Positions 48,049-57,069 of a DNA stretch of 64,000 bases are shown here, piece by piece. The notes below the pieces were generated by a model. That model had not been told where the DNA came from. It saw only the letters and a list, made by a program, of their open reading frames with translations, and ran no database searches. Origin of the DNA: Pseudonocardia sp. EC080619-01 (GTDB lineage: Bacteria; Actinomycetota; Actinomycetes; Mycobacteriales; Pseudonocardiaceae); contig NZ_CP012185.1 of the NCBI RefSeq assembly GCF_001420995.1, positions 248,001-312,000 on the forward strand, written 5' to 3'. Within the stretch, counting starts at the first letter, position 1. The number at the start of each line of letters is the position of its first letter. A program made the position numbers and the translations under genes.

Positions 48049-48234
48049 CCCCCGGTCGGCCACCGGGCGGGGCACCAGTCACCCCTTAGGCGGTGCCCCG
48101 CCCGCCCTTCGCCGCGGTGCAAACATCGCCCGCGTCGATCGAGCCCTCCCGGGGGCTGGCAGGAGGTGGAGCAGCTGTTCACGGCGCCGGACGCGACGAC
48201 CCACCGCACCCCGCGCCAGCCTTGGTCCACGAGC

Positions 48235-48308
48235 AACTGCGAAGGATCGTTCGCATTTGCTAGTCAAGAGGGTTCTGAACTGCTAACTGCTCAGCATCCA
48301 ACTGCGAA
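48235..48308. promoter_or_regulatory. Repeat-rich promoter region of the lyase/ligase operon
   Basis: AACTGC occurs four times in 71 bases (48235, 48278, 48285, 48300); the outer two extend to CAACTGCGAA. The first overlaps a palindrome TGCGAAGGATCGTTCGCA (48238-48255). The patch is AT-richer than the coding DNA around it and ends 62 bases before the lyase start. It probably holds the operator for the TetR gene of this operon. Confidence 0.45.
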
Positions 48309-48369
48309 CGAACGCTCTTATTGTCGTCGGCATCGGTGGATGCCGTGCGAGACGCGAAACGGAGAACCC

Positions 48370-50309
48370 ATGACTGCCCTCGACCGCGAACCAGCCGGCC
48401 TCGCGCCCGCCTTCGGGAGGCACGAGCACCGGACCGGTGCCCGGGAGGCTGCTCAGGCACTCGTCGAGAACGGGGTGACGGACCTCTTCGGGATCCACGG
48501 CTACATCAACCCGGTGATCGAGGAGGCCGTGCGCCTCGGCGCCCGCATGTGGCACTTCCGCCACGAGCAGGCCGCCGGCTTCGCCGCGGAGGCGTACGGC
48601 CGGATCACGCGCAAGCCGGGCGTCTTCTTCGTGTCGGCCTCGGCGGGCATGGCCAACGCGCTCTCGTCGCTGTCCCAGGGCATCGGCACCCGCAGCCCGA
48701 TCCTGCTCCTGGTCGGCCAGCACGGCACCGCCGGTGACCACCTCGGAATCCTGCAGGAGGGCTACGCGGCGGAGTCCTTCACGACCGTCGCCAAGTGGAC
48801 ACACCGCATGACCGACTGGGAACTCAACTCCTACTGGGTGCACAAGGCGATCACGGACTCGGTCAGCTACCCGGCCGGGCCTGTGGTGCTGGAGTTCCCG
48901 CTGAACAATCAGTGGGCGCAGGGCGACGCGGTGCAACGCAAGTACGTGCCGGGCGACGGCGGGACCCCGGTCGTACCGCAGACCCAGGCCGACCCCGTCC
49001 GGGTCGAGGAGGCAGCAGCGATCCTGGCGGGCGCCGAGCGACCGGTGGTCGTGGCCGGCGACGGGGTGTACTGGTCGGACGGGTCGGCGGAGCTGGTGGA
49101 GCTCGCCGAGTACCTCGACGCCCGACCGGTGCCCGACGCACCGCGCGCGGAGCGATCAGCGAGGAACACCCGCTCGCACTGACGTCGGGATACCGCGGCC
49201 GGCTGCTGCGTGCCGCGGACGTGGTGCTGCTGGTGGGGCTGCGGGCCGGTGAGCTCGAGTCGTGGTTCGAACCGCCGGACTGGCCCGCGCCCGGTGCGAC
49301 CTGCTACGTCCAGATCCAGGAGACCGCCGCGGACCTGTGGTGGGGGCTGGACTCCGAGGTCGACCTGATCGGTTCCAGCCGTCTGGTGCTGGGCCAGCTG
49401 CTGGACGCGGTCCGCGAACGGCGGGGGACCGCCGACCCGGTCTCGCGTCCGGAGTGGATCGCCGAGTTGGACGCCGCGCGGGCCGCGTTCGCCGAGAACC
49501 GGGCGGCCCATCTCGAGGTGGTGCGGGACCGCACCCCGATCCACACCTGGGAGCTCGCGCAGGCGATCGCCGACGAGGCCGACCCCGACGCCACGATCAT
49601 CTACGACTCCTACCAGGGCTCGCTCTACCTCACCGATGCCGTGAAGGCCCTGCGGCCGGCCCAGATCCTCGACGCCGGCCCCCGCGTGGCACTCGGCCAG
49701 GGGGTCGGGATGGCGTTCGGCGCCGGGATCGCACGTCCGGGCGGCCAGGTGATCAGCCTGATCGGCGACGGTGGCATCGGTCTGGCTGGCATGGACATCG
49801 AGACACTGACCCGCTACGACGTGCCGGCCGTGCTCGTCGTGCTAAATAACAGCTCCTGGGGCGGCAACTCGCTGATGCGCGAGGACATGCAGCCGGACAT
49901 CGGGTCCTGGGACATGACCCCCGGGCTGCGCTACGACGAGGTGTTCGCGCCGTTCGGGGCCCACGTCGAGCACGTCGAGGACGCGGCCGACCTGCGCCCC
50001 GCGCTGCGTCGTGCGCTGGACTCCGGAAAGGTCGCCGTGATCGACGTGGTGGCGGACTCGGAGAGCATCGAGGCGTCGGTCCCGTGGCTGCGGCTCAAGA
50101 TCGGCGAGTTCTACTCCCGCGGCATCGACGACCTGTCCGAGGGGCTGGTCGCGCACTTCCGGGCGCTGTCCAGGGTGGAGGCGCTGCGGCTGCACAAGTC
50201 GGCTCTCGACAACGGAACCCGCATCCCGATGTCCTTCATCGCCGAGCTGTGCGGACACCCCGAGAGCGAGCTCGACGCCCTCGCGACGACGTCCGGCTAC
50301 CGGTACTGA
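48370..50309 (+). pseudogene. Thiamine-diphosphate 2-hydroxyacyl-CoA lyase-like enzyme, one frameshift
   Basis: ThDP enzyme of the acetolactate synthase / oxalyl-CoA decarboxylase group. The activating Glu is in FRHEQAAGFAAEAYGR (about residue 68), and the cofactor motif runs from LIGDGGIGLAG to VVLNNSSWG (about 465-495). A C-terminal extension (RVEALRLHKSALDNGTRIPM) follows. The frame breaks near 49125-49140, between EYLDARP and ARRTARGAISEEHP, by one base. Paired with a PaaK-like ligase, it resembles the actinobacterial 2-hydroxyisobutyryl-CoA lyase, which yields acetone and formyl-CoA. ATG 48370 follows ACGGAG. If the shift is a sequencing error, the enzyme is about 646 residues long. Confidence 0.75.
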
Positions 50310-50346
50310 GCGTCGGACGGCACCGCAGGCGGCAGGGAGGAACACC

Positions 50347-51717
50347 ATGACGACACAGGTCACCGTCCCCGGCAGCGAGGGTGCCGGCCGGGCCGACGAG
50401 TTCTGGGATCCCGTCCGGGAGACCATGCCGCCCGCCGAGCGGGAGAAGCTGATCCTCGACCGCGTGCAGGCGCAGCTCCGGTACGCATACACCGAGATCC
50501 CGTTCTACCGGGCTCACTACGAGCGGCACGGCTTCCATCCGGACCAGGTGCGGTCACTAGCGGACTTCACCACGAGGGTCCCGGTCGTCACCAAGAAGAT
50601 GCTGGTCGCCGACCAGCAGGCGAATCCCCCGTTCGGCTCCTACGCAGGGGTCGACCGGGCCGACATCGCCCGCGTGCACGGCTCATCCGGGACGTCCGGG
50701 GCCCCCACGCTCTACGGGATATCCCGGACCGACTGGCTCCGCAGCGAAGAGGTCTGCAAGATCGCGCTCTGGTCCGCGGGGGTGCGCCCGCGCGACATCG
50801 TGCAAATCTCCTTCCCGTTCGGGCTGTTCCTCGGTGGCTGGGGGCTGCTGCAGGCCTGCGAGTTCCTCGGCGCGGGGGCCTTCCCGGTCGGCAGCCTGAT
50901 GCCGACCGACCAGCAACTCGGCCAGATGCTCAACCTGCGGATCGACGCCCTCGTCGCCACCCCGTCCTACGCCCTGCACCTGGGCAGGCGTGCCGTCGAG
51001 CTGGGACTGGACATGCGCTCCTCCGCCCTGCGCACCGTGATCGTGGCGGGTGAGCCGGGTGGGAGTACGCCCGAGGTGCGGGACGTGATCTCGCGGGACC
51101 TCGGTGGCCCGTTCGTGATCGACCTGGGTGCAGGGGCCTCCTCGGAGATGCATCCCTTCTACGCGAACGTGGGATGCCGGCACACCCCCGCCGGCGTGCA
51201 CCTCGTGCAGGACGAGAACTACACTGAGGTCGTCGACCGGGACGATCCCAACGTCGCGGTGCCGGTGGGAACCAGCGGCGCCGTCGTCGCCACCCACCTG
51301 TGGCGGGAGTCCCAGCCCATGATCCGGTTCTGGCTGGGCGACGAGGGGGTGCTGGACGACTCCCCGTGCGCCTGCGGACGCACCTACCCGCGGCTGCCGC
51401 GCGGGGTGTACGGACGGCTGGACGACATGCTGCTCGTCCGTGGAGCGAACGTGTACCCGAGCGCGGTCGAGGCCGTCCTGCGGGACCACGAGGCCGGTGG
51501 CAGCGAGTACCGGATCGTCGTCGAGCGCCGGGGCGATCTGGACGAGCTGCGGGTCGAGCTGGAGACCGACGGGACGGTCGCCGACGCCGCGCGAGCCGAT
51601 CTGGAGGCACGGCTGAAGGACCGGCTGATGGTCCGGACCGGCGTGCGGTTCGTACCGGAGGGGACCTTCGAGCCTCAGGTCTTCAAGGCCCGGCGTGTGA
51701 TCGACCATCGGGGGTGA
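50347..51717 (+). CDS. PaaK-like acyl-CoA ligase, candidate 2-hydroxyisobutyryl-CoA ligase
   Basis: 456 residues, the length of phenylacetate-CoA ligases. Motifs: YAYTEIPFYRAHYERHGFHP (about residue 45), VHGSSGTSGAPTLYGISRTD (AMP-binding loop, about 105), IDLGAGASSEMHPF (about 265), and the C-terminal GRLDDMLLVRGANVYPSAVE (about 360). It activates a carboxylic acid with ATP and CoA. It starts 37 bases after the lyase gene behind GGCAGGGAGG, so the two are co-expressed. In known actinobacterial and Aquincola pathways a PaaK-type ligase makes 2-hydroxyisobutyryl-CoA; the same substrate here is inferred. Confidence 0.85.
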   Translation: MTTQVTVPGSEGAGRADEFWDPVRETMPPAEREKLILDRVQAQLRYAYTEIPFYRAHYERHGFHPDQVRSLADFTTRVPVVTKKMLVADQQANPPFGSYAGVDRADIARVHGSSGTSGAPTLYGISRTDWLRSEEVCKIALWSAGVRPRDIVQISFPFGLFLGGWGLLQACEFLGAGAFPVGSLMPTDQQLGQMLNLRIDALVATPSYALHLGRRAVELGLDMRSSALRTVIVAGEPGGSTPEVRDVISRDLGGPFVIDLGAGASSEMHPFYANVGCRHTPAGVHLVQDENYTEVVDRDDPNVAVPVGTSGAVVATHLWRESQPMIRFWLGDEGVLDDSPCACGRTYPRLPRGVYGRLDDMLLVRGANVYPSAVEAVLRDHEAGGSEYRIVVERRGDLDELRVELETDGTVADAARADLEARLKDRLMVRTGVRFVPEGTFEPQVFKARRVIDHRG

Positions 51718-51754
51718 TCGCGGCGTTGCTACCGTTGCCGGCGCAGCGGGGACG

Positions 51755-52381
51755 ATGAGCGAGGGGCCCGACACAATGGCGACCAGGCGGGGGCCGAACC
51801 GACGCTCGGCGGAACGCCTCGAACTGATCACCAGGACTGCCTCGGTCGAGATCACGAAGCACGGTTTCGACAACCTGTCGGTCAGCGACCTGGCCGAGGC
51901 GGCCGGGCTGAGCGTCGGTGGCATGTACCGCTACATCACGACCAAGACCGACCTGCTGGTCATGGTCTGCCGGAGTATCTACGACGGGGTGCGCGAGCAG
52001 CTCGGCGAGATCGCCGCGGGCGACGGGCCACACGAGGAGAAGCTGCGCGCCGCGATCGAGGTCTACCTGCGCGAGTGCGAGAACCGGCAGGCGCAGATCG
52101 CGATGGTCTACCGGGAGTACCGCCGGCTGCCCGAGGACGCGCAGCGCTTCTTCATGTCTCGTGAGCAGGCGATCGCCGACGTGTTCGCCGACCTCGTCCG
52201 CGCCGGCCGAGCCAAGGGCGTGTTCCGCCCGGTCGACGCCACCGTGGTGGCGACAGACATCGTGTTCCTGGGGCACATGCCGTCGTTCAAGGGCTGGGCG
52301 CTGCGCGGCGAGGTGACCCCGCAGGCCCTACGCCACGAACAGGTCGAACTCGTCCTGCGGGGGTTGCGTCAGGCCGGGTAG
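51755..52381 (+). CDS. TetR-family regulator of the lyase/ligase operon
   Basis: 208 residues. Helix-turn-helix: RLELITRTASVEITKHGFDN, then SVSDLAEAAGLSVGGMYRYI and TTKTDLLVMV. The remainder is an all-helical ligand domain of the TetR_C type seen in acyl-CoA metabolism regulators. Starts at ATG 51755 or ATG 51776 are both possible; the second has GAGGGG at better spacing. It follows the ligase by 37 bases in the same direction and should control the promoter at 48235-48308. Confidence 0.88.
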   Translation: MSEGPDTMATRRGPNRRSAERLELITRTASVEITKHGFDNLSVSDLAEAAGLSVGGMYRYITTKTDLLVMVCRSIYDGVREQLGEIAAGDGPHEEKLRAAIEVYLRECENRQAQIAMVYREYRRLPEDAQRFFMSREQAIADVFADLVRAGRAKGVFRPVDATVVATDIVFLGHMPSFKGWALRGEVTPQALRHEQVELVLRGLRQAG

Positions 52382-52800
52382 GCCGACGTCGGGGCCGGGC
52401 CGGTCCGCTCGACGTAGCGGACCAGGGCGGGTCGTGCGTTCGATGTGGTCGCGCAGCGCCCGGGTCGCACCCTCCTCGTCCCGTGCGACGGTGAGCTCGG
52501 AGATGGCCCGGTGCTCGGCGGCGATGTCGCGGTCGGCCTCGTGGGCGAAATCCTGGACCAGTGCCGGTAGAGCTCGGCGCAGTCGCGCAGACCGGTCGCG
52601 ATCCTCTCGAGCCGTGCGGAGCCACAGCCCGCGAGCAGGGTGTTGTGGAAGGTCCGGTGCGCGACGGTGAAGTCCGGGGCGACGTGTCCGTCCGCCGTCA
52701 TCATCCGGGTGCCGGCCAGCGTGTGGTGCGTGGCGAGGACGGCGGACTCCCAGGCGAGGTCGCCGGACTTGATCGACTCCGCGAGGGCGGCACGCCCTCA
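52370..52800 (-). pseudogene. GntR/FadR-family regulator, FCD domain fragment
   Basis: FTVAHRTFHNTLLAGCGSAR followed by LERIATGLRDCAELYR is the metal-binding start of an FCD domain. After a shift, DFAHEADRDIAAEHRAISEL and VARDEEGATRALRDHIERT complete it; a further shift leads to ALVRYVERTG. The N-terminal winged helix is absent. Its upstream end meets a monooxygenase fragment at about 52800, so the gene was cut by recombination. Confidence 0.7.
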
Positions 52801-53036
52801 ACCGGGCGACCGGCGCGCAGACCATGGAGTTCCGCCATCACAACGTGGAGTTCGGCTACCGCTACGACTCCTCCGCCGTCGTGCCCGACGGCAGCGCGGA
52901 GCACGTGCCGCTCGACCCGGTCCGGCTCTACCAGCCCGGCACCGCGCCCGGGCACCCGATGCCGCACGCCTTCGTCGAGCGTGCGGGCGAGCGCATCCCG
53001 CTGGGAACCCTGGTGCACGGCGGCCGGTTAGGTTCG
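52800..53036 (+). pseudogene. FAD-dependent aromatic monooxygenase, internal fragment
   Basis: EFRHHNVEFGYRYDSSAVVP, then DPVRLYQPGTAPGHPMPHAF and VERAGERIPLGTLVHGGR match the stretch between the FAD-binding core and the thioredoxin-like tail of phenol-hydroxylase-type flavoproteins (EFGYRYxSxA, then PGxRxPHxW). Both ends are missing. It is a scar piece between two other broken genes. Confidence 0.7.
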
Positions 53037-53574
53037 ACAGCGGCGCCATCCCGACCCAACGGATCGGACCCTCCGACTGCCCGGCGAGCTCGGCTACGGC
53101 AGCCAGGACCGCGTCACGGCCGCCGTGAATCGCCAGGATGGTGGCGGGGATGAGGTCGGCGACGCAGAAGTAGTCGGTGCATCCCGTAGTCGCGCCGGCG
53201 GCGACCGCGACGTCGTGGCGCCCGACGGTGTCGAACAGGTGGCGGGCGAACCGTGCCCGCTGTCCGTAGCCCTGCGTGGGCCCGGTCTCGTCCGCGGTCA
53301 GCACCAACGCGAGGTCGGGCTGGTGCCGGGGGGCCGCGACCAGCGCCAGGGCGTCGTCGGCGTCCCCACCCAGATCGGTGTCGACGACGATCGGGGCCCT
53401 GGTCAGCGGCTCCGCCAGCTCCGCAGTGCGCAGCTGCGCCGCGGTCTCGGCCAGTGAACTCCCAGGCAACCTCCGGCCGACGTCGATCATGGTCTTGCGG
53501 TGCGCGCGTACCTGGTCGATCGACAGGTCGCCCTCCGGGCGGCTGGTCAGCGGCCCACCTCCTGAGCACCTCAC
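53036..53574 (-). pseudogene. Nucleoside hydrolase, N-terminal part
   Basis: The signature APIVVDTDLGGDADDALALV (the calcium-binding Asp cluster) lies near residue 62, and DVAVAAGATTGCTDYF and GPIRWVGMAPLSNLT follow. These belong to inosine/uridine-type nucleoside hydrolases. The fold ends after about 175 residues at 53036, where the monooxygenase fragment starts on the other strand; family members have about 310. The N-terminal 45 residues are an unusual leader (RPEGDLSIDQVRAHRKTMID). Confidence 0.75.
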
Positions 53575-53777
53575 AGGTTACCGGCTCACCCCGACGAAAC
53601 GAGGCATTACGACCTGCTGCGGAGCACGCCAGGGCGCAGCATTGCCCGCCGAGCTCCAGCCCGGACGTCCACCGATGCCCGCGATGTCCAGGTCTGCCAC
53701 CGGCGCGCGTCGAGGAGAACGGCCCCGCGGTCGTATCGCAAGCACGGCCGCTACCCAGTCACCCGGCACGGGACACG

Positions 53778-53971
53778 TGGTCAACCCCGACGTCTCCGGT
53801 GCCCGTCGCCTGCAGGCGAGAGCCGGCGAGGTCTCGGAGCCGGTCTACGTCGCCGACGCGCAGCGCGAATCCGTCCACAACCAACATGCAGCGATCGACC
53901 ACTTGGCCCGGGCCAGCGCCGATCCCGCCGACGAGCTGCTGGACCTGCTCGGCGCCGAGCCTCGTCTGTGA
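53778..53971 (+). CDS. Small hypothetical protein
   Basis: A 64-residue open frame from GTG: VNPDVSGARRLQARAGEVSE, then SVHNQHAAIDHLARASADPA and DELLDLLGAEPRL. The second half is a regular amphipathic helix with a well-used stop. No motif recognised. It lies 340 bases before the lasso-type peptide gene and could be an upstream member of that cluster; no RRE-like features are visible. Confidence 0.35.
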
Positions 53972-54313
53972 CCGATCCGAAGTGTCGGCAGGGCCCGGAT
54001 CTGGTGCGGCGCCGACGGCGCGATCGAACACGGGACGGCAGCACGCGGTAGCCGAGGCCGTGACCGACCCGCAATCCGGCGCCGGTCTCGGCTGCGGTGG
54101 TGGGCGTGGCCACTGTGACCGGCCGGGTCGCTGCGCTCGATCGGCCGCTTGCCCGCACCGACCGGGTGGTACGAGCTCGCTGCGCTCGTCGGCCTGGCAG
54201 CCGATCCCACACCGGTCGGGCGAACGCGTCCGACCGACCGGTCGACCCGCGCCGGTCCCGGACGCGGCGTCAACCCCGGCCGGGGTCGGCACCGATGAAC
54301 GAAAGGTCCAGTC
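53972..54313. other. Leader region of the lasso-like cluster, no gene named
   Basis: About 340 bases. Short frames on the + strand give protein-like pieces (IWCGADGAIEHGTAARG, YELAALVGLAADP) that may be debris of a small gene. It should also contain the promoter of the peptide gene. Nothing could be assigned. Confidence 0.3.
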
Positions 54314-54439
54314 ATGGCTGCGAAGTCCTCTCCCGGAGATGGTTCCCACGGCCGCGGCATCCGCGGAGACAGCGCCACCGTGAGTGCCTCGGCGCGGGTG
54401 GTCGCATTGGTGCGTGCCCTGCTGTTCGGGGCGCGGTAA
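54314..54439 (+). CDS. 41-residue peptide, candidate precursor of the lasso-like cluster
   Basis: ATG 54314 follows GAAAGG by eight bases; the TAA at 54437-54439 lies three bases before the cyclase ATG, a spacing typical of coupled precursor-enzyme pairs. The N-terminal half is Gly/Ser rich (AAKSSPGDGSHGRGIRGD) and the C-terminal half helical and hydrophobic (ARVVALVRALLFGAR). Lasso precursors normally have a leader with Tyr-Pro-Leu, a Thr at -2 and a core with Asp or Glu at position 7-9. The Thr-Val-Ser junction here has no acid after it; only GRGIRGD (residues 13-19) gives a Gly-to-Asp ring of seven. Precursor status is therefore uncertain. Confidence 0.5.
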   Translation: MAAKSSPGDGSHGRGIRGDSATVSASARVVALVRALLFGAR

Positions 54440-54442
54440 GCG

Positions 54443-55725
54443 ATGAGCGAGGCGTTCTGCACCGAGATCGGGCCCTGGCTGCGCGGAGCCGCACGGCCGA
54501 CCATCGACATGGACGCGGTGGCATTGCTGTTCGCGCCGCCCGCTCTTTACAGCGAGTTCTATCCGTGGCAGGGCGCCTCGCTCGCCGAGCTCCCTGCCGG
54601 TTCTCCCGGCCGGGAGCCGGGTCTGGGCCCGGCGTTTCGCCGTGCGGTCGCACGCGCGGTCGACGACGCGGCGGTGATCGGGGTGAGTTTCTCCGGCGGT
54701 ATGGACAGCCTCGCGGTCCTGGCCGAGGCCTGTCGCCAGGCCCGCGGCCGCCGCGTCGTGGCGTTCACGATCGATCTCGTCGACGACCGCGGCCGCTTAG
54801 CCTCCGACACGGCCACCGCACTGATCACGCGACTCGGACTGACCTGCGAGCTGCAGATCGTGGACACCACCGACCGTAGGAAGGTGGCATGGTCGCCGAT
54901 CGGGCCCCGACTCGACGCCCTGCCCCAGCTCAACGCCGCCGTCGCCCACCGCGCGGCCGCGGCCGGCTGCGAGGTTCTGCTGTCGGGCGACGGAGCTGAC
55001 GAGACCCTCGAGGTGCCCGGTTCGCCACCACCGAGCTGCTCACCACCCGCGGGCCGCGGGCCGCACTGCGGTATCTCGCCGACCGCGGACGCGGCAGCGC
55101 CCTGATCGACGAAGCGGCATCCGCCCTCGCGCCGATGCTGTCCCGCCGGGCAGGACACCGGATGTACTGGACCGCGACCTGGGCCACCACCCTCGGCGCA
55201 CCGGTTCCCGACGTGGTCACCACCCGGTTCCGCCCCCGAATACAGGACTGGACCGAGCGATGGCGAACCCAGCACCGCGGTCAGCACGGCACAACCCACT
55301 CGTGGGCGGCGATGTTCACCCACGACGCGATCTGGCCGCATGCAGCAGTGCTCGACGCCGGCACAGTCCCCGAGCAAGCCCCCTTCCTCGATCCCGAGGT
55401 TCTCGCCGCCGCGGCCGCGCTCGACCCGGCAGCACGCTACGACCCGACCCTTCCCACTGCCTACCAGCGCAACAAGACAGCGGTCGTCTCGCTGTTCGAA
55501 CCCCACCACCGGTCGATGCTTCCCCCGGCCAAGCAGTACTTCCAGACCGCGCTGGGCGCCCTGGTCGAACCGTGCCAGCCACAACTGCTCGCCGCCGCCG
55601 GGCTGATCGACCCCACCCGGCTCGCCACCGCCGACACCGCGGTGTCGATGACGCTGACCGCGACCGAGACGTGGCTACGGGCCGCGCTGGCCCGCGGTGC
55701 CCGACTCCCAGGAGTGAACCCGTGA
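54443..55725 (+). pseudogene. Asparagine-synthase-type macrolactam synthetase (lasso C protein-like), one frameshift
   Basis: The ATP-pyrophosphatase domain has the PP-loop GVSFSGGMDSLAVLAEAC (about residue 80) and the second motif EVLLSGDGADE (about 185). One base out of frame near 55015-55025, the text resumes as ARFATTELLTTRGPRAALRY and later KTAVVSLFEPHHRSMLPPAK to a stop at 55723-55725, about 427 residues in all. The N-terminal glutaminase-like domain of lasso cyclases is reduced to about 75 residues without a catalytic Cys2. Such enzymes adenylate a side-chain carboxylate and close a ring on the peptide N-terminus. It overlaps the GNAT gene. Confidence 0.8.
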
Positions 55726-56661
55726 CCCACCCTCCGACTCGACCGAGGCCCACCCGCGCGCCATCCTGGCGACATGCAGGTGCGACCGCCGTGACCCGAC
55801 CCGCCACGAGCACCGTGCGCCCGCTGCGCCGCGCCGACCACCCCGCAGTGCTCGCTCTGATCGGCGCCGACCTGCTGCCCGGCCAACCCGTGCCCACCCG
55901 AGCCGCGTTGGCCGACGCCCTCGCCGGGCGCTCGCCCATCGACGCCGGCCTCTGGGCTGAACTCACCGACCTGCGTCACCACGTGGCCATCGACGACCAC
56001 GGTCATGGCGTGGGCGTCATCGCCACCGGATGGCGGGAGCGCGACACCACCGCGGTCCTGCCGTGGCTACACGCCGGCGAGGACCCCGCTGTCGTGCAGG
56101 CCCTACTCGACACAGCACTGCAGCGGTTCTCCTCCGTCGCGGTAGAGGCCTTCGGCTCGCCACCGCGCTCGACCTCGGGCTCGAAGCGCTCCCGGTGACC
56201 CACCGATCCGGCACCGTGACCGCGCTGACCGTCGCCGGGTTCACCGGCACAGTCCTGTGGAGCTACATGGTCCTGCCCGACGAGGCGATGACCGCTTTCC
56301 TCGCCGAGACCGCACCCACACCCGCCCCGACGATCGAGGTCGAGCAGCGCAGGCTGGGCTGGCGCCTGCTGATCCACCGCGCCGACGACGTGCTCGGCGA
56401 GATCGAGATCGACCACCCGCTGCAGGGCACCACCCGCATCGCCTGGCTCGAGGTCACCCCGGCCGCACAGGCGCAGGGCTGGGACGAACCCTGCTACGAG
56501 CCGGCCTCGAGCGCGCGCACCACGCCGGGGCCCGGCGTGCGCTGCTCTACGTCGACGACGACGACCCAGGCGGTGCACGTGACCGCTCCGCGGCAGCCGC
56601 GCTGTACCGCCGAGCCGGATTCGCCGACGTGGACCGCCTCCACACCCTTCACCGCCGCTGA
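55722..56661 (+). pseudogene. GNAT acetyltransferase of the lasso-like cluster, two frameshifts
   Basis: Reading begins at GTG 55722 or GTG 55791 (VRPLRRADHPAVLALIGADL). One base shift near 56150 leads to LATALDLGLEALPVTHRSGT, LGWRLLIHRADDVLGEIEID and RIAWLEVTPAAQAQG. A second near 56480 gives GRTLLRAGLERAHHAGARRA and ALYRRAGFADVDRLHTLHRR. The Q/R-x-x-G-x-G/A acetyl-CoA loop (AQAQGLGRT in the corrected frame) and the AxxLYxxxGF ending are typical GNAT signs. An acetyltransferase next to a lasso cyclase recalls the acetylated lasso peptide albusnodin; here the acceptor is unknown. Confidence 0.7.
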
Positions 56662-56716
56662 GCCGGACCGGAGATACGACCGCACCGCGCTGGGGGAGCA
56701 GCTCTGTCCGAGCTGA

Positions 56717-57069
56717 CCCGATGACTTCGGGGTCGGGCCCGAGAGCGCGGGCCAGCCGCCGCCGCGCAACACCCAGGCCGTGACGGTCCTGGACGCTGTG
56801 CGCGTCATCGGACGCGCGTCTCCGTTTCGGACAGCATGCTTGGAGGACACCGCCGCGGCGATACTCGCCCTGGCCCGAGCGGCCGGCGAGCTGGGTGGTG
56901 CCACCGGATCGCCGCGGATCGGATCAGGTTGCACGCCTGGCTACGCCTCGACGACTGCCTAGTCTGCGAGCCCACCTCCACGCTGCGCTTCACACCACTG
57001 ATCCAGCTACGCGAACCCGACGCTGCGCCGGCGCGAGGCTGCGTCCGTCCGGCGGGAGGAATCCGAATG
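56717..57069 (+). pseudogene. Lasso peptide B2-type leader protease (transglutaminase-like), frameshifted, IS110 at its 3' end
   Basis: Open from 56717, possible GTG start at 56780. AVRVIGRASPFRTACLEDTA then AAILALARA gives the nucleophile Cys region (ACLE). After a one-base shift near 56892 comes GWCHRIAADRIRLHAWLRLD, with the catalytic His in LHAW and a following Asp, then CEPTSTLRFTPLIQL. The order ACLE / WCHG.AADP.RLHAW / STxRFTPL is the B2 protease signature of actinobacterial lasso clusters, which removes the leader. No RRE (B1) domain is fused or adjacent. The IS110 insertion replaces the original 3' end. Confidence 0.7.
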
